From Rhizobium sp. NZLR1 (lineage in GTDB: Bacteria > Pseudomonadota > Alphaproteobacteria > Rhizobiales > Rhizobiaceae), in the NCBI RefSeq assembly GCF_017357385.1, contig NZ_CP071632.1, positions 3,043,501-3,107,500 on the forward strand: DNA of 64,000 nt, given 5' to 3'. Shown in pieces: positions 48,746-57,939 of this stretch. The notes under the pieces are model-generated. The model saw only the letters and a list, made by a program, of their open reading frames with translations. It did not search any database and had not been told where the DNA came from. Both the position numbers and the translations under genes were made by a program. The first letter of the stretch is position 1. Every line of letters begins with the position of its first letter.

Positions 48746-50170
48746 CTATGGCTGCGGCTGCGCTGGCCGTTGCGATCCCGCCTGCTGTTGTGGCTCTCCC
48801 GGTTGCGGCAAGGTCGCCAGGACCGCCTTGAGAAGCGTCTGCGGCTGATAACCGAGCCGGCTCGGCGTCAGCCCGAGCCGGATGACGACCAGATTGGCGG
48901 ACGGCACGATCGCCATGCTCTGCCCGTCATGCCCCGTCAGCCAGAATGTATCCTCGGGCAGCCCGAACTTGGCACTCGGGCCGCCGGGCGCGAGCCAAGC
49001 CTGGCCCTGCGTATAGCGGCCGTTCGACGCTGCCGTCGGCGTGCGCATGGCGCCGACAAAACCTTCCGGCAATAGCCGTTGACCGTCCCAGATTCCATCC
49101 TGCAGCAGGAACTGGCCGAAGCGCGCCCAGTCACGCGCCGTCGCGTAGAGATAGGAGCTTCCGGCGAACGTGCCGCGCGCATCGAGTTCGAACACGGCGC
49201 TGGTCATGCCGAGCGGCGAAAACAACGCGTCATCAGGATAGGAAAAGGCCGCCTGTGCATGGCCGACCCTGTCCATCCAGATGCGCGACAAGAGCACCGC
49301 GGTGCCGCTCGAATAGCGGAAGCGCTTACCCGGCGCTGCCTCCAGCGGTGCGTTGGCCGGCAGCGACACCATGTCGGGGTCAAGATAAAGCATGCGCGTC
49401 ACATCGGCGACATCACCATAATCCTCGTTGAAGGCAAGTCCGCTCTCCATGCCGAGCAGGTCGGAGACCTTGATCCTGGCGCGCGCATCGTTCTTCCACT
49501 GCGCCAGCAGATTGTCGTCGTCGAATGAGATCTTGCCGTCGAGCATCAGCCGGCCAAGGATCGCAGCATTCACCGTCTTCGTCATCGACCAGCCGATCAG
49601 CGGTGTCTTCGCCGAGAAGCCGGCGCCATAAGTTTCGGCGACGATGCGGCCGTTGCGCAACACCACGATCGCCCGCATGGCCGGGCCGGCTACTCTCTCA
49701 TCGGCAAGCAGGGCGGCGATCTTCCCGTCCGGCCGATCGCCGGCGCCGTCACCCTCCGGCCACAAAGCCTCGTTCACCTCCGCTCTGGCCGACGCATTGA
49801 AAGGCACCGCATTCGCCGCCGCCTCGAAATTGCCGTCCGGCACGCTCGTGCAGCCGAAAGCGCCACGATAGAGCGCATAACTCGGCGCAAACAGTCCCAT
49901 GAAGCGCGCCGTCACACGATCGCCGTCGCGGTCGACACTGACTCGCACCAGCCGCAGCAGCGGATTTCCGGGCGCCTGGACATCATCATGGAGCACTTCC
50001 TCGGCCTCCCGGCCGGCGATGAAGACGTTGGAGCAGATGATCTTGGCGGCATAGCCGTCGCCGACACGTAGCAATTCCGGCGGCTGGACGAAGAGCCAGC
50101 CGGCGACGCCGATGACGGCGAGAACGACAAGGAGAGCAAGCGCCTTCGGCATACGCAGGACAAATCGCAT
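48746..50170 (-). CDS. Periplasmic serine hydrolase, class C beta-lactamase fold
   Basis: The 474-residue protein has an N-terminal membrane anchor (LALLVVLAVIGVAGWLFV) and a beta-lactamase (PF00144) domain. The nucleophile is Ser195 in GWSMTKTVN (SxxK), YSS in FRYSSGTAVL takes the Tyr-x-Asn position, and HDGQSMAIV takes the KTG position. Such proteins are esterases, peptidases or amidases more often than true beta-lactamases. A Gln/Pro-rich tail ends the chain. GGAGG lies six bases before ATG 50170. It is divergent from btaA. Confidence 0.85.
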   Translation of the reverse strand: MRFVLRMPKALALLVVLAVIGVAGWLFVQPPELLRVGDGYAAKIICSNVFIAGREAEEVLHDDVQAPGNPLLRLVRVSVDRDGDRVTARFMGLFAPSYALYRGAFGCTSVPDGNFEAAANAVPFNASARAEVNEALWPEGDGAGDRPDGKIAALLADERVAGPAMRAIVVLRNGRIVAETYGAGFSAKTPLIGWSMTKTVNAAILGRLMLDGKISFDDDNLLAQWKNDARARIKVSDLLGMESGLAFNEDYGDVADVTRMLYLDPDMVSLPANAPLEAAPGKRFRYSSGTAVLLSRIWMDRVGHAQAAFSYPDDALFSPLGMTSAVFELDARGTFAGSSYLYATARDWARFGQFLLQDGIWDGQRLLPEGFVGAMRTPTAASNGRYTQGQAWLAPGGPSAKFGLPEDTFWLTGHDGQSMAIVPSANLVVIRLGLTPSRLGYQPQTLLKAVLATLPQPGEPQQQAGSQRPAQPQP

Positions 50171-50297
50171 GGCATTCCTCCATGCCCGAGAGAAGCAGGA
50201 ATCGCACGCGCCGGAAAGGGGCCGCGGCGGAGAAGAGCCGTCATTGCGATCACTTTACCAGGAGGGCGATCACTCCGGAGAACGGCGCCCACAGCCC

Positions 50298-50315
50298 ACG
50301 TCATCAAACTGTAGC
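50298..50315 (+). promoter_or_regulatory. Candidate Pho box upstream of btaA
   Basis: ACGTCAT, CAAA and CTGTAGC match the CTGTCAT-N4-CTGTCAC PhoB direct-repeat consensus at 10 of 14 positions, with the usual A-rich 4-base spacer. It lies 44 bases before ATG 50360 and a GCTACA element at a suitable -10 position starts 10 bases later. DGTS synthesis in rhizobia is a known phosphate-starvation response under PhoB. Confidence 0.5.
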
Positions 50316-50359
50316 AGTGGCGCGCTACACGCCCTGAACGCTAAAAAGGTGACAGACTC

Positions 50360-51604
50360 ATGTCAGAATTTGCACCGGATGCCGGCTTCCGCAAGAACCG
50401 GAAACTCAAGGACGCCCTTCTCCGCCACAAGGCTTTTTCGAAGGATGGTTTTTCCGAGCGTCTCTTCGGCCTTCTCTTCTCCGGCCTCGTCTATCCGCAG
50501 ATCTGGGAGGATCCGGATCTCGACATGCAGGCGATGGAGCTGAAGCCCAACCACCGCATCGTCACCATCGGCTCCGGCGGCTGCAACATGCTCGCCTATC
50601 TCTCCAAGGCGCCGGCCTCGATCGACGTCGTCGATCTCAATCCGCACCACATCGCGCTGAACCGCCTGAAGCTTGCCGCCTTCAAGCACCTTCCCGGCCA
50701 TTCCGACCTCGTCCGTTTCCTGGCGATGCCGAACGAGAAGTCGAACAGCCGCGCCTACGACCAGCATCTCGCCGCCAAGCTAGACGAGGCGACCCGCAGT
50801 TATTGGAACGGCCGCAAGTTCGGCCGCCGCCGCGTTACCGTCTTCGACCGCAACATCTACGAAACCGGCCTGCTCGGCCGCTTCATCGGCGCAGCCCACC
50901 TTCTTGCCCGCCTGCATGGCGTCAAGCTGCGCGAGATGACCAAGACCCGCTCGATCCGAGAGCAGCGCCAGTTCTTCGAAGAGCAGATCGCGCCGCTGTT
51001 CGAAAAGCCGGTCGTGCGCTGGATCACCGGCCGCAAGAGCTCGCTCTTCGGCCTCGGCATTCCACCGCAGCAATATGACGAGCTCGCCAGCCTCGCCGCT
51101 GACCATTCGATCGCAGCGGTGCTGAAGCACCGCCTGGAAAAACTCGCCTGTCATTTCCCGATGCGCGACAACTATTTCGCCTGGCAGGCCTTCGGCCGTC
51201 GCTACGGTACCGAAGAGGAAGGTCCGCTGCCGACCTATCTGAAATCGGAGCATTACGAGGTGATCCGCGCCAATATCGACCGCGTCAACGTCCATCATGC
51301 AAGCTTCACCGAGCTTCTGGCCCGCGAGCCGGCCGCCTCGCGCGACCGCTACATCCTGCTCGACGCGCAGGACTGGATGACGGACGAGCAGTTGAACGAC
51401 GTCTGGCGGGAAATCACCCGCACGGCGCGTGATGGCGCCCACGTAATCTTCCGCACCGCGGCCGAGAAGAGCATCATCGAAGGCCGCCTGTCTTCCTCGA
51501 TCCGCGACCAGTGGGATTATTTCGAGGAGAAATCGCGTGAGCTGACGGCGCTCGATCGCTCGGCAATCTACGGCGGTTTCCACATCTACGGGAAGAAGGC
51601 GTGA
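50360..51604 (+). CDS. btaA: SAM:diacylglycerol 3-amino-3-carboxypropyltransferase
   Basis: BtaA transfers the aminocarboxypropyl group of S-adenosylmethionine to diacylglycerol, forming DGHS, the first step of betaine lipid (DGTS) synthesis. The 414-residue DUF3419-family protein has the SAM motif TIGSGGCNMLAY (residues 69-80), DVVDLNPHHIALN, and WEDPDLDM typical of the family. AAGGTGA precedes ATG 50360. The stop overlaps the btaB GTG start, so the two are translationally coupled. Betaine lipids replace phospholipids when phosphate is scarce. Confidence 0.95.
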   Translation: MSEFAPDAGFRKNRKLKDALLRHKAFSKDGFSERLFGLLFSGLVYPQIWEDPDLDMQAMELKPNHRIVTIGSGGCNMLAYLSKAPASIDVVDLNPHHIALNRLKLAAFKHLPGHSDLVRFLAMPNEKSNSRAYDQHLAAKLDEATRSYWNGRKFGRRRVTVFDRNIYETGLLGRFIGAAHLLARLHGVKLREMTKTRSIREQRQFFEEQIAPLFEKPVVRWITGRKSSLFGLGIPPQQYDELASLAADHSIAAVLKHRLEKLACHFPMRDNYFAWQAFGRRYGTEEEGPLPTYLKSEHYEVIRANIDRVNVHHASFTELLAREPAASRDRYILLDAQDWMTDEQLNDVWREITRTARDGAHVIFRTAAEKSIIEGRLSSSIRDQWDYFEEKSRELTALDRSAIYGGFHIYGKKA

Positions 51605-52275
51605 GCAAGGTCGACACCGAGACGGCAGGAAAGAGCGGCGAACATGCCAGCCTGATGGATGGCATGTACCGCTATCAGCGCCATATCTACGACCTGACCC
51701 GCAAATATTACCTTCTCGGTCGTGACAGCACGATCCGCAATCTCGACGTGCCCGAGGGCGGCACCCTGCTTGAAGTGGGCTGCGGCACCGGGCGTAACAT
51801 GGCCTTCGCTCATCGGCATTTCCCGACCGCGAAGCTGTTCGGCCTCGACATTTCCCAGGAAATGCTGATTTCGGCGCGCAAGACCTTCGCCACCAAGGCG
51901 ACCATCCCGGAATTCCGCGTCGCCGACGCCACGGCGTTCACGCCGCGCGAATTCGGCGTCAGCGGCTTCGACCGCATCCTGATCTCCTATACCCTATCGA
52001 TGATCCCCGACTGGGAGCGCGCCGTCGATGCGTCGATCGCCGCACTCAACCCCGGCGGCCAGCTGCACATCGTCGATTTCGGCCAGCAGGAGGGCCTGCC
52101 CGGCTGGTTCCGCCACATGCTGCAGTCATGGCTTGCGAAATTCCACGTCACCCCGCGCCTCGATCTGCGCGACGTCCTGGAAGCGCAAGCCCATGAAAAC
52201 AACGCGAGATTGCTGTTCGGTACCGTCGGCGGCGGTTATGCCTGGCGGGCGGCTATTATCAGCAAGCGCTCATAA
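51601..52275 (+). CDS. btaB: Diacylglycerylhomoserine N-methyltransferase
   Basis: BtaB trimethylates DGHS to DGTS. The 224-residue SAM methyltransferase has the QRHIYDLTRKYYLLGRD motif that marks BtaB-type enzymes, LLEVGCGTGRN (57-66), ISYTLSMIPDWERAVDAS and LHIVDFGQQEGLPGW. The start is GTG 51601 (MSKVDT), overlapping the btaA TGA by four bases. Length and order match the rhizobial btaAB operon. Confidence 0.95.
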   Translation: MSKVDTETAGKSGEHASLMDGMYRYQRHIYDLTRKYYLLGRDSTIRNLDVPEGGTLLEVGCGTGRNMAFAHRHFPTAKLFGLDISQEMLISARKTFATKATIPEFRVADATAFTPREFGVSGFDRILISYTLSMIPDWERAVDASIAALNPGGQLHIVDFGQQEGLPGWFRHMLQSWLAKFHVTPRLDLRDVLEAQAHENNARLLFGTVGGGYAWRAAIISKRS

Positions 52276-52400
52276 TTCACTTGAAACTAACCGAATTTTT
52301 ACGTTGATATGGTGAAAAGAGGGTTATCCTCTGCCGACTCGTCTTTTTCGAAGGTCAGGCTGTGGGGCAAAGAGATCATTCGAGTTACGACGGGACGCCC

Positions 52401-53198
52401 ATGCGCCGGCTTTTGTTTTGCGTTTTGCCCCTGGCCATCCTGTTGGCCGGCTGCTCCTCCTCCGGGTATGACTATCTCGAAACGGCATCGATCAAGCCGA
52501 AGATGCGTTTCAAGGATACGGATCCGCAGGATTTCGGCCCCAAGCATCCGCAACAGAACCAAGTCCATGGGATCGACATCTCCAAGTGGCAGGGCGATAT
52601 CGACTGGGCGACGGTGAAGAATTCCGGCGTCGCCTTCGCCTTCATCAAGGCGACCGAAGGCAAGGACAGGGTCGATCCGCGTTTCGACGAATACTGGCGC
52701 GAGGCCCGCGCCGCTGGCATCCCGCATGCGCCCTATCATTTCTATTATTTCTGCTCCTCGGCCGATCAGCAGGCCGACTGGTTCATCCGCAACGTGCCGA
52801 AGGAGGCCATGCGCCTGCCGCCGGTGCTCGATGTCGAATGGAACGCAGAATCGAAGACCTGCCGCTATCGTCCCGATCCGGAAACCGTGCGCGCCGAAAT
52901 GCAGCGATTCATGGACCGGCTGGAGGCCTATTACGGCAAACGCCCGATCATCTACACCTCGGTCGATTTCCACCGGGATAATCTGGCCGGCTACTTCCAG
53001 GACTATCATTTCTGGGTCCGTTCGGTGGCAAAACACCCCGAGGTGACCTATTCCGACCGCCGCTGGGCCTTCTGGCAATATACCTCGACCGGCGTCATTC
53101 CCGGCATCAGCGGTCCCACCGATATCAATGTCTTTGCCGGCAGTGCAAAGAACTGGAACAATTGGGTTGCGGCCGTTTCCAAGGATAGAAATTCTTAG
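52401..53198 (+). CDS. GH25 muramidase lipoprotein
   Basis: The 265-residue protein has a lipoprotein signal (LLFCVLPLAILLAGC, Cys18) and a glycoside hydrolase family 25 domain: HGIDISKWQGDIDWATVK with Asp59, FIKATEGKDRVDPRF, and the catalytic DVE of PPVLDVEWN (Asp144, Glu146), then YFQDYHFWVRSV and WAFWQYTSTGVIPGI. GH25 enzymes cut the MurNAc-GlcNAc bond. ATG 52401 follows a GGGACG site; thirteen earlier codons are ignored. It is on the btaAB strand, 125 bases downstream. Confidence 0.9.
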   Translation: MRRLLFCVLPLAILLAGCSSSGYDYLETASIKPKMRFKDTDPQDFGPKHPQQNQVHGIDISKWQGDIDWATVKNSGVAFAFIKATEGKDRVDPRFDEYWREARAAGIPHAPYHFYYFCSSADQQADWFIRNVPKEAMRLPPVLDVEWNAESKTCRYRPDPETVRAEMQRFMDRLEAYYGKRPIIYTSVDFHRDNLAGYFQDYHFWVRSVAKHPEVTYSDRRWAFWQYTSTGVIPGISGPTDINVFAGSAKNWNNWVAAVSKDRNS

Positions 53199-53279
53199 TA
53201 ACGTCTTCCGATGTTTCTTGCTTCCGTCACATTCCTCTGTGAAAGCGACGGCAATCTTTTTGATATAAGGACCGCATCC

Positions 53280-54497
53280 ATGCACCGCTCGCTCACAAGC
53301 CGCTCTGCACTCGCTCTTCTGTTTGCCCTCGCCCTCGCCGGCGGAGCAGCCGCCCAGCAGGCGCCGGACGCAGCCGCGGCAGCGCCCTGCGGCGGCGATC
53401 TCTCCGCCTTCCTTGAAGGCGTCAAGAAGGATGCGGTTGCCGCTGGCGCAAGTGCGGCAGCCGCCGACGCAGCCTTCGCCGGCGCCGAGATCGATCCCAA
53501 AGTTCTGAGCCGGGATCGGGCCCAGGGCGTCTTCAAGCAGACCTTCCTCGAATTCTCCCAGCGCACCGTCAGCCAGGCCCGCCTCGACATCGGCCGCCAG
53601 AAGATGAAGCAATATGCCGAGGTCTTTGCCCGCGCCGAACAGGAATTCGGCGTTCCCTCCGGCGTCATCACTGCCTTCTGGGCGATGGAAACCGATTTCG
53701 GCGCCGTCCAGGGCGATTTCAATACCCGCAATGCTCTGGTGACGCTGTCGCATGATTGCCGCCGCCCCGAACTCTTCCGCCCGCAGCTGATCGCCCTCGT
53801 CGAGATGGTTCAGCACGGCGACCTCGACCCCGCTACCAATACCGGCGCCTGGGCCGGCGAAATCGGCCAGGTGCAGATGCTGCCGCGCGACATCATCGCC
53901 TATGGCATGGACGGCGACGGCGACGGCCATATCCGCCTGAAGCAGAGCGGCCCGGATGCCATCCTGACGGCAGCGAAATTCATCCAACATCTCGGCTTCG
54001 AACGCGGCCAGCCCTGGCTGCAGGAAGTGACCGTGCCGGATAACCTGCCCTGGGAAAAATCGGGCCTCGGCGGCACGATGAAGGCCGGCGAGTGGTTCGC
54101 GCTCGGCGTCAAGCCGCGCGACGGAAATACCGCCTTCGGCAATCTCGAAGGCGATCTGGTGCTGCCGCAGGGCCGCATGGGACCGGCCTTCGTCGCCTAC
54201 CCGAATTTCAAGATCTATCTCGAATGGAACAAGTCGTTCATCTACACGACATCGGCCGCCTATTTCGGGACGCGTCTTTCGGGCGCCGAGCCCTATCTCA
54301 AGGGCGTGCCGGAACAGGGACTCGCCAGCGACCAGATGAAGGCGCTGCAGACCAAATTGCAGTCGCTTGGCCACGATGTCGGCGAGATCGATGGCATCCT
54401 CGGCTCCGGCACGCGTGTCGCTATCCAGAAGGAGCAGCAGCGCCTCGGCATGCCGGCCGACGGCTGGGCCACACCTGCCCTTCTCAACGCTCTCTGA
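53280..54497 (+). CDS. MltB-like lytic murein transglycosylase
   Basis: The 405-residue protein has a signal peptide (SALALLFALALAGGAAAQ), a GH103 lytic transglycosylase domain with the catalytic Glu137 in TAFWAMETDFGAVQGD, then GEIGQVQMLPRDIIAYGMDGDGDG and LPQGRMGPAFVAYPNF, and a C-terminal PG_binding_1 domain (about 345-405, LQTKLQSLGHDVGEIDGILGSGTRVAIQ). It matches the periplasmic MltB-like group. ATG 53280 is chosen because it gives the proper signal peptide. Confidence 0.92.
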   Translation: MHRSLTSRSALALLFALALAGGAAAQQAPDAAAAAPCGGDLSAFLEGVKKDAVAAGASAAAADAAFAGAEIDPKVLSRDRAQGVFKQTFLEFSQRTVSQARLDIGRQKMKQYAEVFARAEQEFGVPSGVITAFWAMETDFGAVQGDFNTRNALVTLSHDCRRPELFRPQLIALVEMVQHGDLDPATNTGAWAGEIGQVQMLPRDIIAYGMDGDGDGHIRLKQSGPDAILTAAKFIQHLGFERGQPWLQEVTVPDNLPWEKSGLGGTMKAGEWFALGVKPRDGNTAFGNLEGDLVLPQGRMGPAFVAYPNFKIYLEWNKSFIYTTSAAYFGTRLSGAEPYLKGVPEQGLASDQMKALQTKLQSLGHDVGEIDGILGSGTRVAIQKEQQRLGMPADGWATPALLNAL

Positions 54498-54626
54498 TCA
54501 CCGCTGACACCTAACGCCGCCCACTTCGCAAGAAACGGGTGGCGCGGTCCGCCGTCTGCGCTAAGCATCAGATCTGAAGCGGGTGCCGGTCTTCGTAAAC
54601 GACCGGCTTACGGTGGAGGAAGCGGC

Positions 54627-55532
54627 GTGGACAGCAGAATGAATGCCTGGACCTGGGGCCTGCTGGTCCTGCTCGGTCTGATCTGGGGCGGCTCCTTCTT
54701 CTTTGCCCGTATTGCCGTCCATCACGTGCCGCCGCTCACCCTCGTCTTCCTCAGGCTGCTGCTCGCAGCGCTTGCGCTGCATGTCTATATCGCCGGCCGT
54801 TTCGACGTCTATTCGACCCTCAAGGCCCGCTGGCGCGAATTCCTGACCCTCGGGCTCATCAACAATGCCCTGCCGCATGCGCTGATCTTCTTCGGCCAAA
54901 CCCGCATCGGTGCCGGCCTTGCGGCGATCCTGAATGCGACGACGCCGATCTGGACCGTACTCATCGCCAACTATTTCACGTCGGACGAAAAGCTGTCACC
55001 GGCAAAGATCACCGGCTGCCTCGTCGGCCTCACCGGGACGATCGTGCTGATCGGCCCCGGCATGTCGGCTGGCGGCGAGGCGCCGCTCTGGGCACTGCTT
55101 CTCCCCGTGCTTGCCGCGATCTCCTACGGCTTTGCCGCCACGTACGGCAAGCGATTCAAGAATGTTCCAGCCCCGGTCACTGCTGCCGGCCAGTTGACCG
55201 CCTCCTCGCTGATCGCGCTGCCGCTGTCGCTGCTCTCAGATCGCCCCTGGGCGCTGGCCGCCCCGCCGCTCGAAGCGCTGCTTGCCATCCTGGCACTGGC
55301 GCTGCTGTCGACCGCTTTTGGCTATATCCTCTATTTCCGGATTATGGCGGCGGCCGGCGCCACCAACGCCTCGCTCGTCACCCTGCTGGTGCCGCCGAGC
55401 GCCATCCTCCTCGGCGTTCTTTTCCTTGATGAAAGCCCGGCACTCGGCGAATTCGCCGGCATGGCGCTGATCGGTTTCGGCCTCGTCATTCTCGACGGCC
55501 GGGTCTATCGCCTGCTGGCGAAGACCACCTGA
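54627..55532 (+). CDS. EamA/DMT family exporter
   Basis: The 301-residue, ten-helix protein has two EamA repeats: GLLVLLGLIWGGSFFFARIAVHHVPPLTLVFLRLLLAALAL near the start and a second half beginning PLWALLLPVLAAISYGFAATYGKRF, with VPPSAILLGVLFLDESP near the end. Members export amino acids or other metabolites. GTG 54627 with GGAGG seven bases upstream is the start; an internal ATG four codons later is less likely. Substrate is unknown. Confidence 0.88.
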   Translation: MDSRMNAWTWGLLVLLGLIWGGSFFFARIAVHHVPPLTLVFLRLLLAALALHVYIAGRFDVYSTLKARWREFLTLGLINNALPHALIFFGQTRIGAGLAAILNATTPIWTVLIANYFTSDEKLSPAKITGCLVGLTGTIVLIGPGMSAGGEAPLWALLLPVLAAISYGFAATYGKRFKNVPAPVTAAGQLTASSLIALPLSLLSDRPWALAAPPLEALLAILALALLSTAFGYILYFRIMAAAGATNASLVTLLVPPSAILLGVLFLDESPALGEFAGMALIGFGLVILDGRVYRLLAKTT

Positions 55533-55795
55533 TACCGGTTGCGAATTCCGCATGTTTTCAACCGGTTGCCCGGTCGCCATGTTTTGGGCGCATAGGTAAA
55601 TCCGCACTCGCCGGATTTAACGGCATGTTAAAATCTGTGAACAAAATTTCATCGAAAATAATACAATACTTTCAATCGCTTGATTAAATTCTGCTCAGCT
55701 TATCCACCGCATCGTTCTGCAGCGCAGCATAGAATCTGCTTCCCAACCGACATATTTCAGACATATTATTGGCCGGTTAACGCGAGGAGACAGAC

Positions 55796-55873
55796 ATGGG
55801 ACTCACGCAATCCTTGAATGTTCTGTTGGTCAGTGCAGCGTTTGCTTTCGTCTTGTCCATGCTCTTCATCTGA
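55796..55873 (+). CDS. Membrane micro-protein, 25 residues
   Basis: ATG 55796 follows GAGGAGA with ideal spacing, and 25 codons run to TGA. The product (MGLTQSLNVLLVSAAFAFVL plus five residues) is one hydrophobic helix with a short polar N-terminus, so a single-span membrane peptide is likely. An AT-rich 250-base leader precedes it and a bidirectional terminator starts 68 bases after its stop. I recognise no family. Its size means it would usually be missed in annotation. Confidence 0.55.
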   Translation: MGLTQSLNVLLVSAAFAFVLSMLFI

Positions 55874-55940
55874 GCCGGCCGAGGAAAGCGGAATGACTGG
55901 TAGCACCTGAACTCCCCAATAGCTGATCAAGCCGCCAAAG

Positions 55941-55973
55941 AAAAAGCGCATGTCCCGCCCGACATGCGCTTTT
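55941..55973. terminator. Bidirectional terminator between the micro-ORF and metF
   Basis: AAAAAGCGCATGTC, six bases and GACATGCGCTTTT form an 11-base stem with A and T runs on both sides, ending transcripts from both strands. Confidence 0.88.
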
Positions 55974-55991
55974 CACTTTCGAGCTGAAAAA

Positions 55992-56894
55992 TCAGGCGGC
56001 CGCGCCAGCACTTTTTGCCGCCCCGCGGGAAAGGCCGAGATTGTCGAGCACAGCACAAACCAGCGGCGCACGGTTCATCGTATAAAGATGAAAGTCACGG
56101 ATGCCGCGCCGAACGAGATCCTCGATCTGCTCGGCGGCGACATCGGCTGCGACCTTCGCCCGCTCTTCGGGCTTGTCGTCGAAGCCGGCGAAGCGCTCAT
56201 CGAGGAAGTTCGGGATGACGGTGCCGCAGGCGCCGGCGAAACGCTTCAGCTGCGTCAGGTTCTGGATCGGCATGATGCCGGGCACAACGGGGATCGAGAT
56301 GCCGGCCGCACGCACTCGTTCCAGGTAGCGTTCGAAATTGTCGTTGTCGAAGAAGAACTGCGTCAGCGCCCGGTCGGCGCCATTGTCTGCCTTGCGCTTC
56401 AGCATCTCGATATCGGCAGTCGTATCGCGGCTTTCCGGGTGTTTTTCCGGATAGGCGGAAACCGAAATCTCGAAATCGCCGATCTCCTTGAGGCCGGCCA
56501 CCAGCTCCGCTGCGTTGGCGTAACCGCCGGGATGCGGCTGATAGGGCGCGCCGGCGCCGCCGGGCGCATCGCCGCGCAACGCAACGAAATGCGTCACGCC
56601 AGCCTTGCGGAATGTATCGATCACCTGATGCGTCTCTTCCTTCGTCGCGCCGACGCAGGTGAGATGCGAAGCGGTGGCGAGCGGCGTCTTCGACAGAAAC
56701 CGCGAGACGGCAGTCAGCGTCGGCGCCTTGGTGGTGCCGCCTGCGCCATAGGTCACCGAGACGAAATCCGGGTCCCAGTCCTGCAGTTCGCTGACCGTCT
56801 GCCAGAGCTGACCTTCCATCTCTTCGGATTTCGGCGGGAAGAATTCGAAAGAGATCCCGATGTTGCGGCCGCGTGCCTCGTTATTCAAAGCCAT
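55992..56894 (-). CDS. metF: 5,10-methylenetetrahydrofolate reductase
   Basis: MetF supplies 5-methyl-THF for methionine synthesis. The 300-residue flavoprotein has ISFEFFPPKSEEME at the start, VSVTYGAGGTTK, ASHLTCVGATKEE, HFVALRGDAPGGAG and TQFFFDND, and a C-terminal DFHLYTMNRAP block, all typical. The ATG 56894 follows GGGAGA and lies two bases before the stop of the ArsR-methyltransferase gene, so the two are in one operon. Confidence 0.96.
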   Translation of the reverse strand: MALNNEARGRNIGISFEFFPPKSEEMEGQLWQTVSELQDWDPDFVSVTYGAGGTTKAPTLTAVSRFLSKTPLATASHLTCVGATKEETHQVIDTFRKAGVTHFVALRGDAPGGAGAPYQPHPGGYANAAELVAGLKEIGDFEISVSAYPEKHPESRDTTADIEMLKRKADNGADRALTQFFFDNDNFERYLERVRAAGISIPVVPGIMPIQNLTQLKRFAGACGTVIPNFLDERFAGFDDKPEERAKVAADVAAEQIEDLVRRGIRDFHLYTMNRAPLVCAVLDNLGLSRGAAKSAGAAA

Positions 56895-56895
56895 G

Positions 56896-57921
56896 TCATA
56901 CTCTCCCGGCAAAGGTAGGTTCGGCGCCTTCGCTTGTCTGCGAAGCCATGAGGCGCCTCGGGTCGCGCGCGAGCCAGACGGTGACCGTCAACCCTTGCCC
57001 GCTTGGCTGACCCGGATGAAGATCGACGATCTGCTCGACGTCGAGCCCGGCCCTGCGCAGCCAGTCGGATATCGCCTGGTGCGAAAAACCGAGACGGACA
57101 TGCGCATGCTCGTCGCGAAGATATTCGAGCGTGTGCGGCGCAAGGTCGATGACCACGAGTCGGCCGCCCGGCCGGAGCATGCGCGCCGCTTCCGCGATCG
57201 CAATCTCCGGCTGATCGAAGAAATGCAGCACCTGATGGATCGTCACCAGATCGAAATCCTGGCCCTCGAACGGCAGGTTCAGGATATCGGCGTGGCGCAC
57301 GGTGGCTTTGGTGATGCGGGACTTGTCCAGATTGGCGCGCGCCACACTCAACATGTCACGGCTGGCATCGACGCCGACCGCCCGGCGGTAGAGCCCGGAA
57401 AGCAGTTCGAGGATGCGGCCGGTGCCGGTGCCGAGATCGAGCAGCGAGTCGATCGGCTGGCCGCCGAGCAGCCGGATGACGGCCGCATCGACCTCCTCGT
57501 CGGCCGCATGCAGGCGGCGAAGCTCGTCCCATTCCGCCGCGTTGCGGCTGAAATAGGCCTGTGCCCGCTCGGCGCGCTGGCGCTTGACCTGCGACAGCCG
57601 TTCGCCGTCGCGAAGAACGGTCGGATCGTTTTCGGAGACATGCTTCAGCAATGCCCGAACGAGCATTGCCGCCTTGCCGTCCTGCTTGAGGCGGAAATAG
57701 GCCCAGGCGCCTTCCTGGTAGCGTTCGATCAGTTCGGCCTCGCCGAGCAGCTTCAGATGGCGGGAGATGCGGGGCTGGGATTGGCCGAGAATTTCGGTAA
57801 GATCGGTCACCGTCAAGTCGCCGCCGTCGAGAAGCGCCAGAAGCCGCAGACGCGTCGGCTCGCCGGCCGCCTTCAAGACGTCCACCAGCGCATCCAGTCC
57901 AAGCTTCAAGGGTTCACTCAT
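56896..57921 (-). CDS. ArsR-type regulator fused to a SAM methyltransferase domain
   Basis: The 341-residue protein has an ArsR winged helix at residues 10-80 (LKAAGEPTRLRLLALL, then SQPRISRHLKLLGEAELI) joined to a class I methyltransferase (DLGTGTG at 162-168, DILNLPFEGQDFDLVTIHQVLHFF). It carries no obvious metal-binding cysteines. Placed directly before metF, it probably senses S-adenosylmethionine or its product and controls methyl-cycle genes; this is inference from context. A perfect 16-base palindrome lies 19 bases upstream. ATG 57921 is used. Confidence 0.9.
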   Translation of the reverse strand: MSEPLKLGLDALVDVLKAAGEPTRLRLLALLDGGDLTVTDLTEILGQSQPRISRHLKLLGEAELIERYQEGAWAYFRLKQDGKAAMLVRALLKHVSENDPTVLRDGERLSQVKRQRAERAQAYFSRNAAEWDELRRLHAADEEVDAAVIRLLGGQPIDSLLDLGTGTGRILELLSGLYRRAVGVDASRDMLSVARANLDKSRITKATVRHADILNLPFEGQDFDLVTIHQVLHFFDQPEIAIAEAARMLRPGGRLVVIDLAPHTLEYLRDEHAHVRLGFSHQAISDWLRRAGLDVEQIVDLHPGQPSGQGLTVTVWLARDPRRLMASQTSEGAEPTFAGRV

Positions 57922-57939
57922 CTTCGGTCCAATCAAGAT

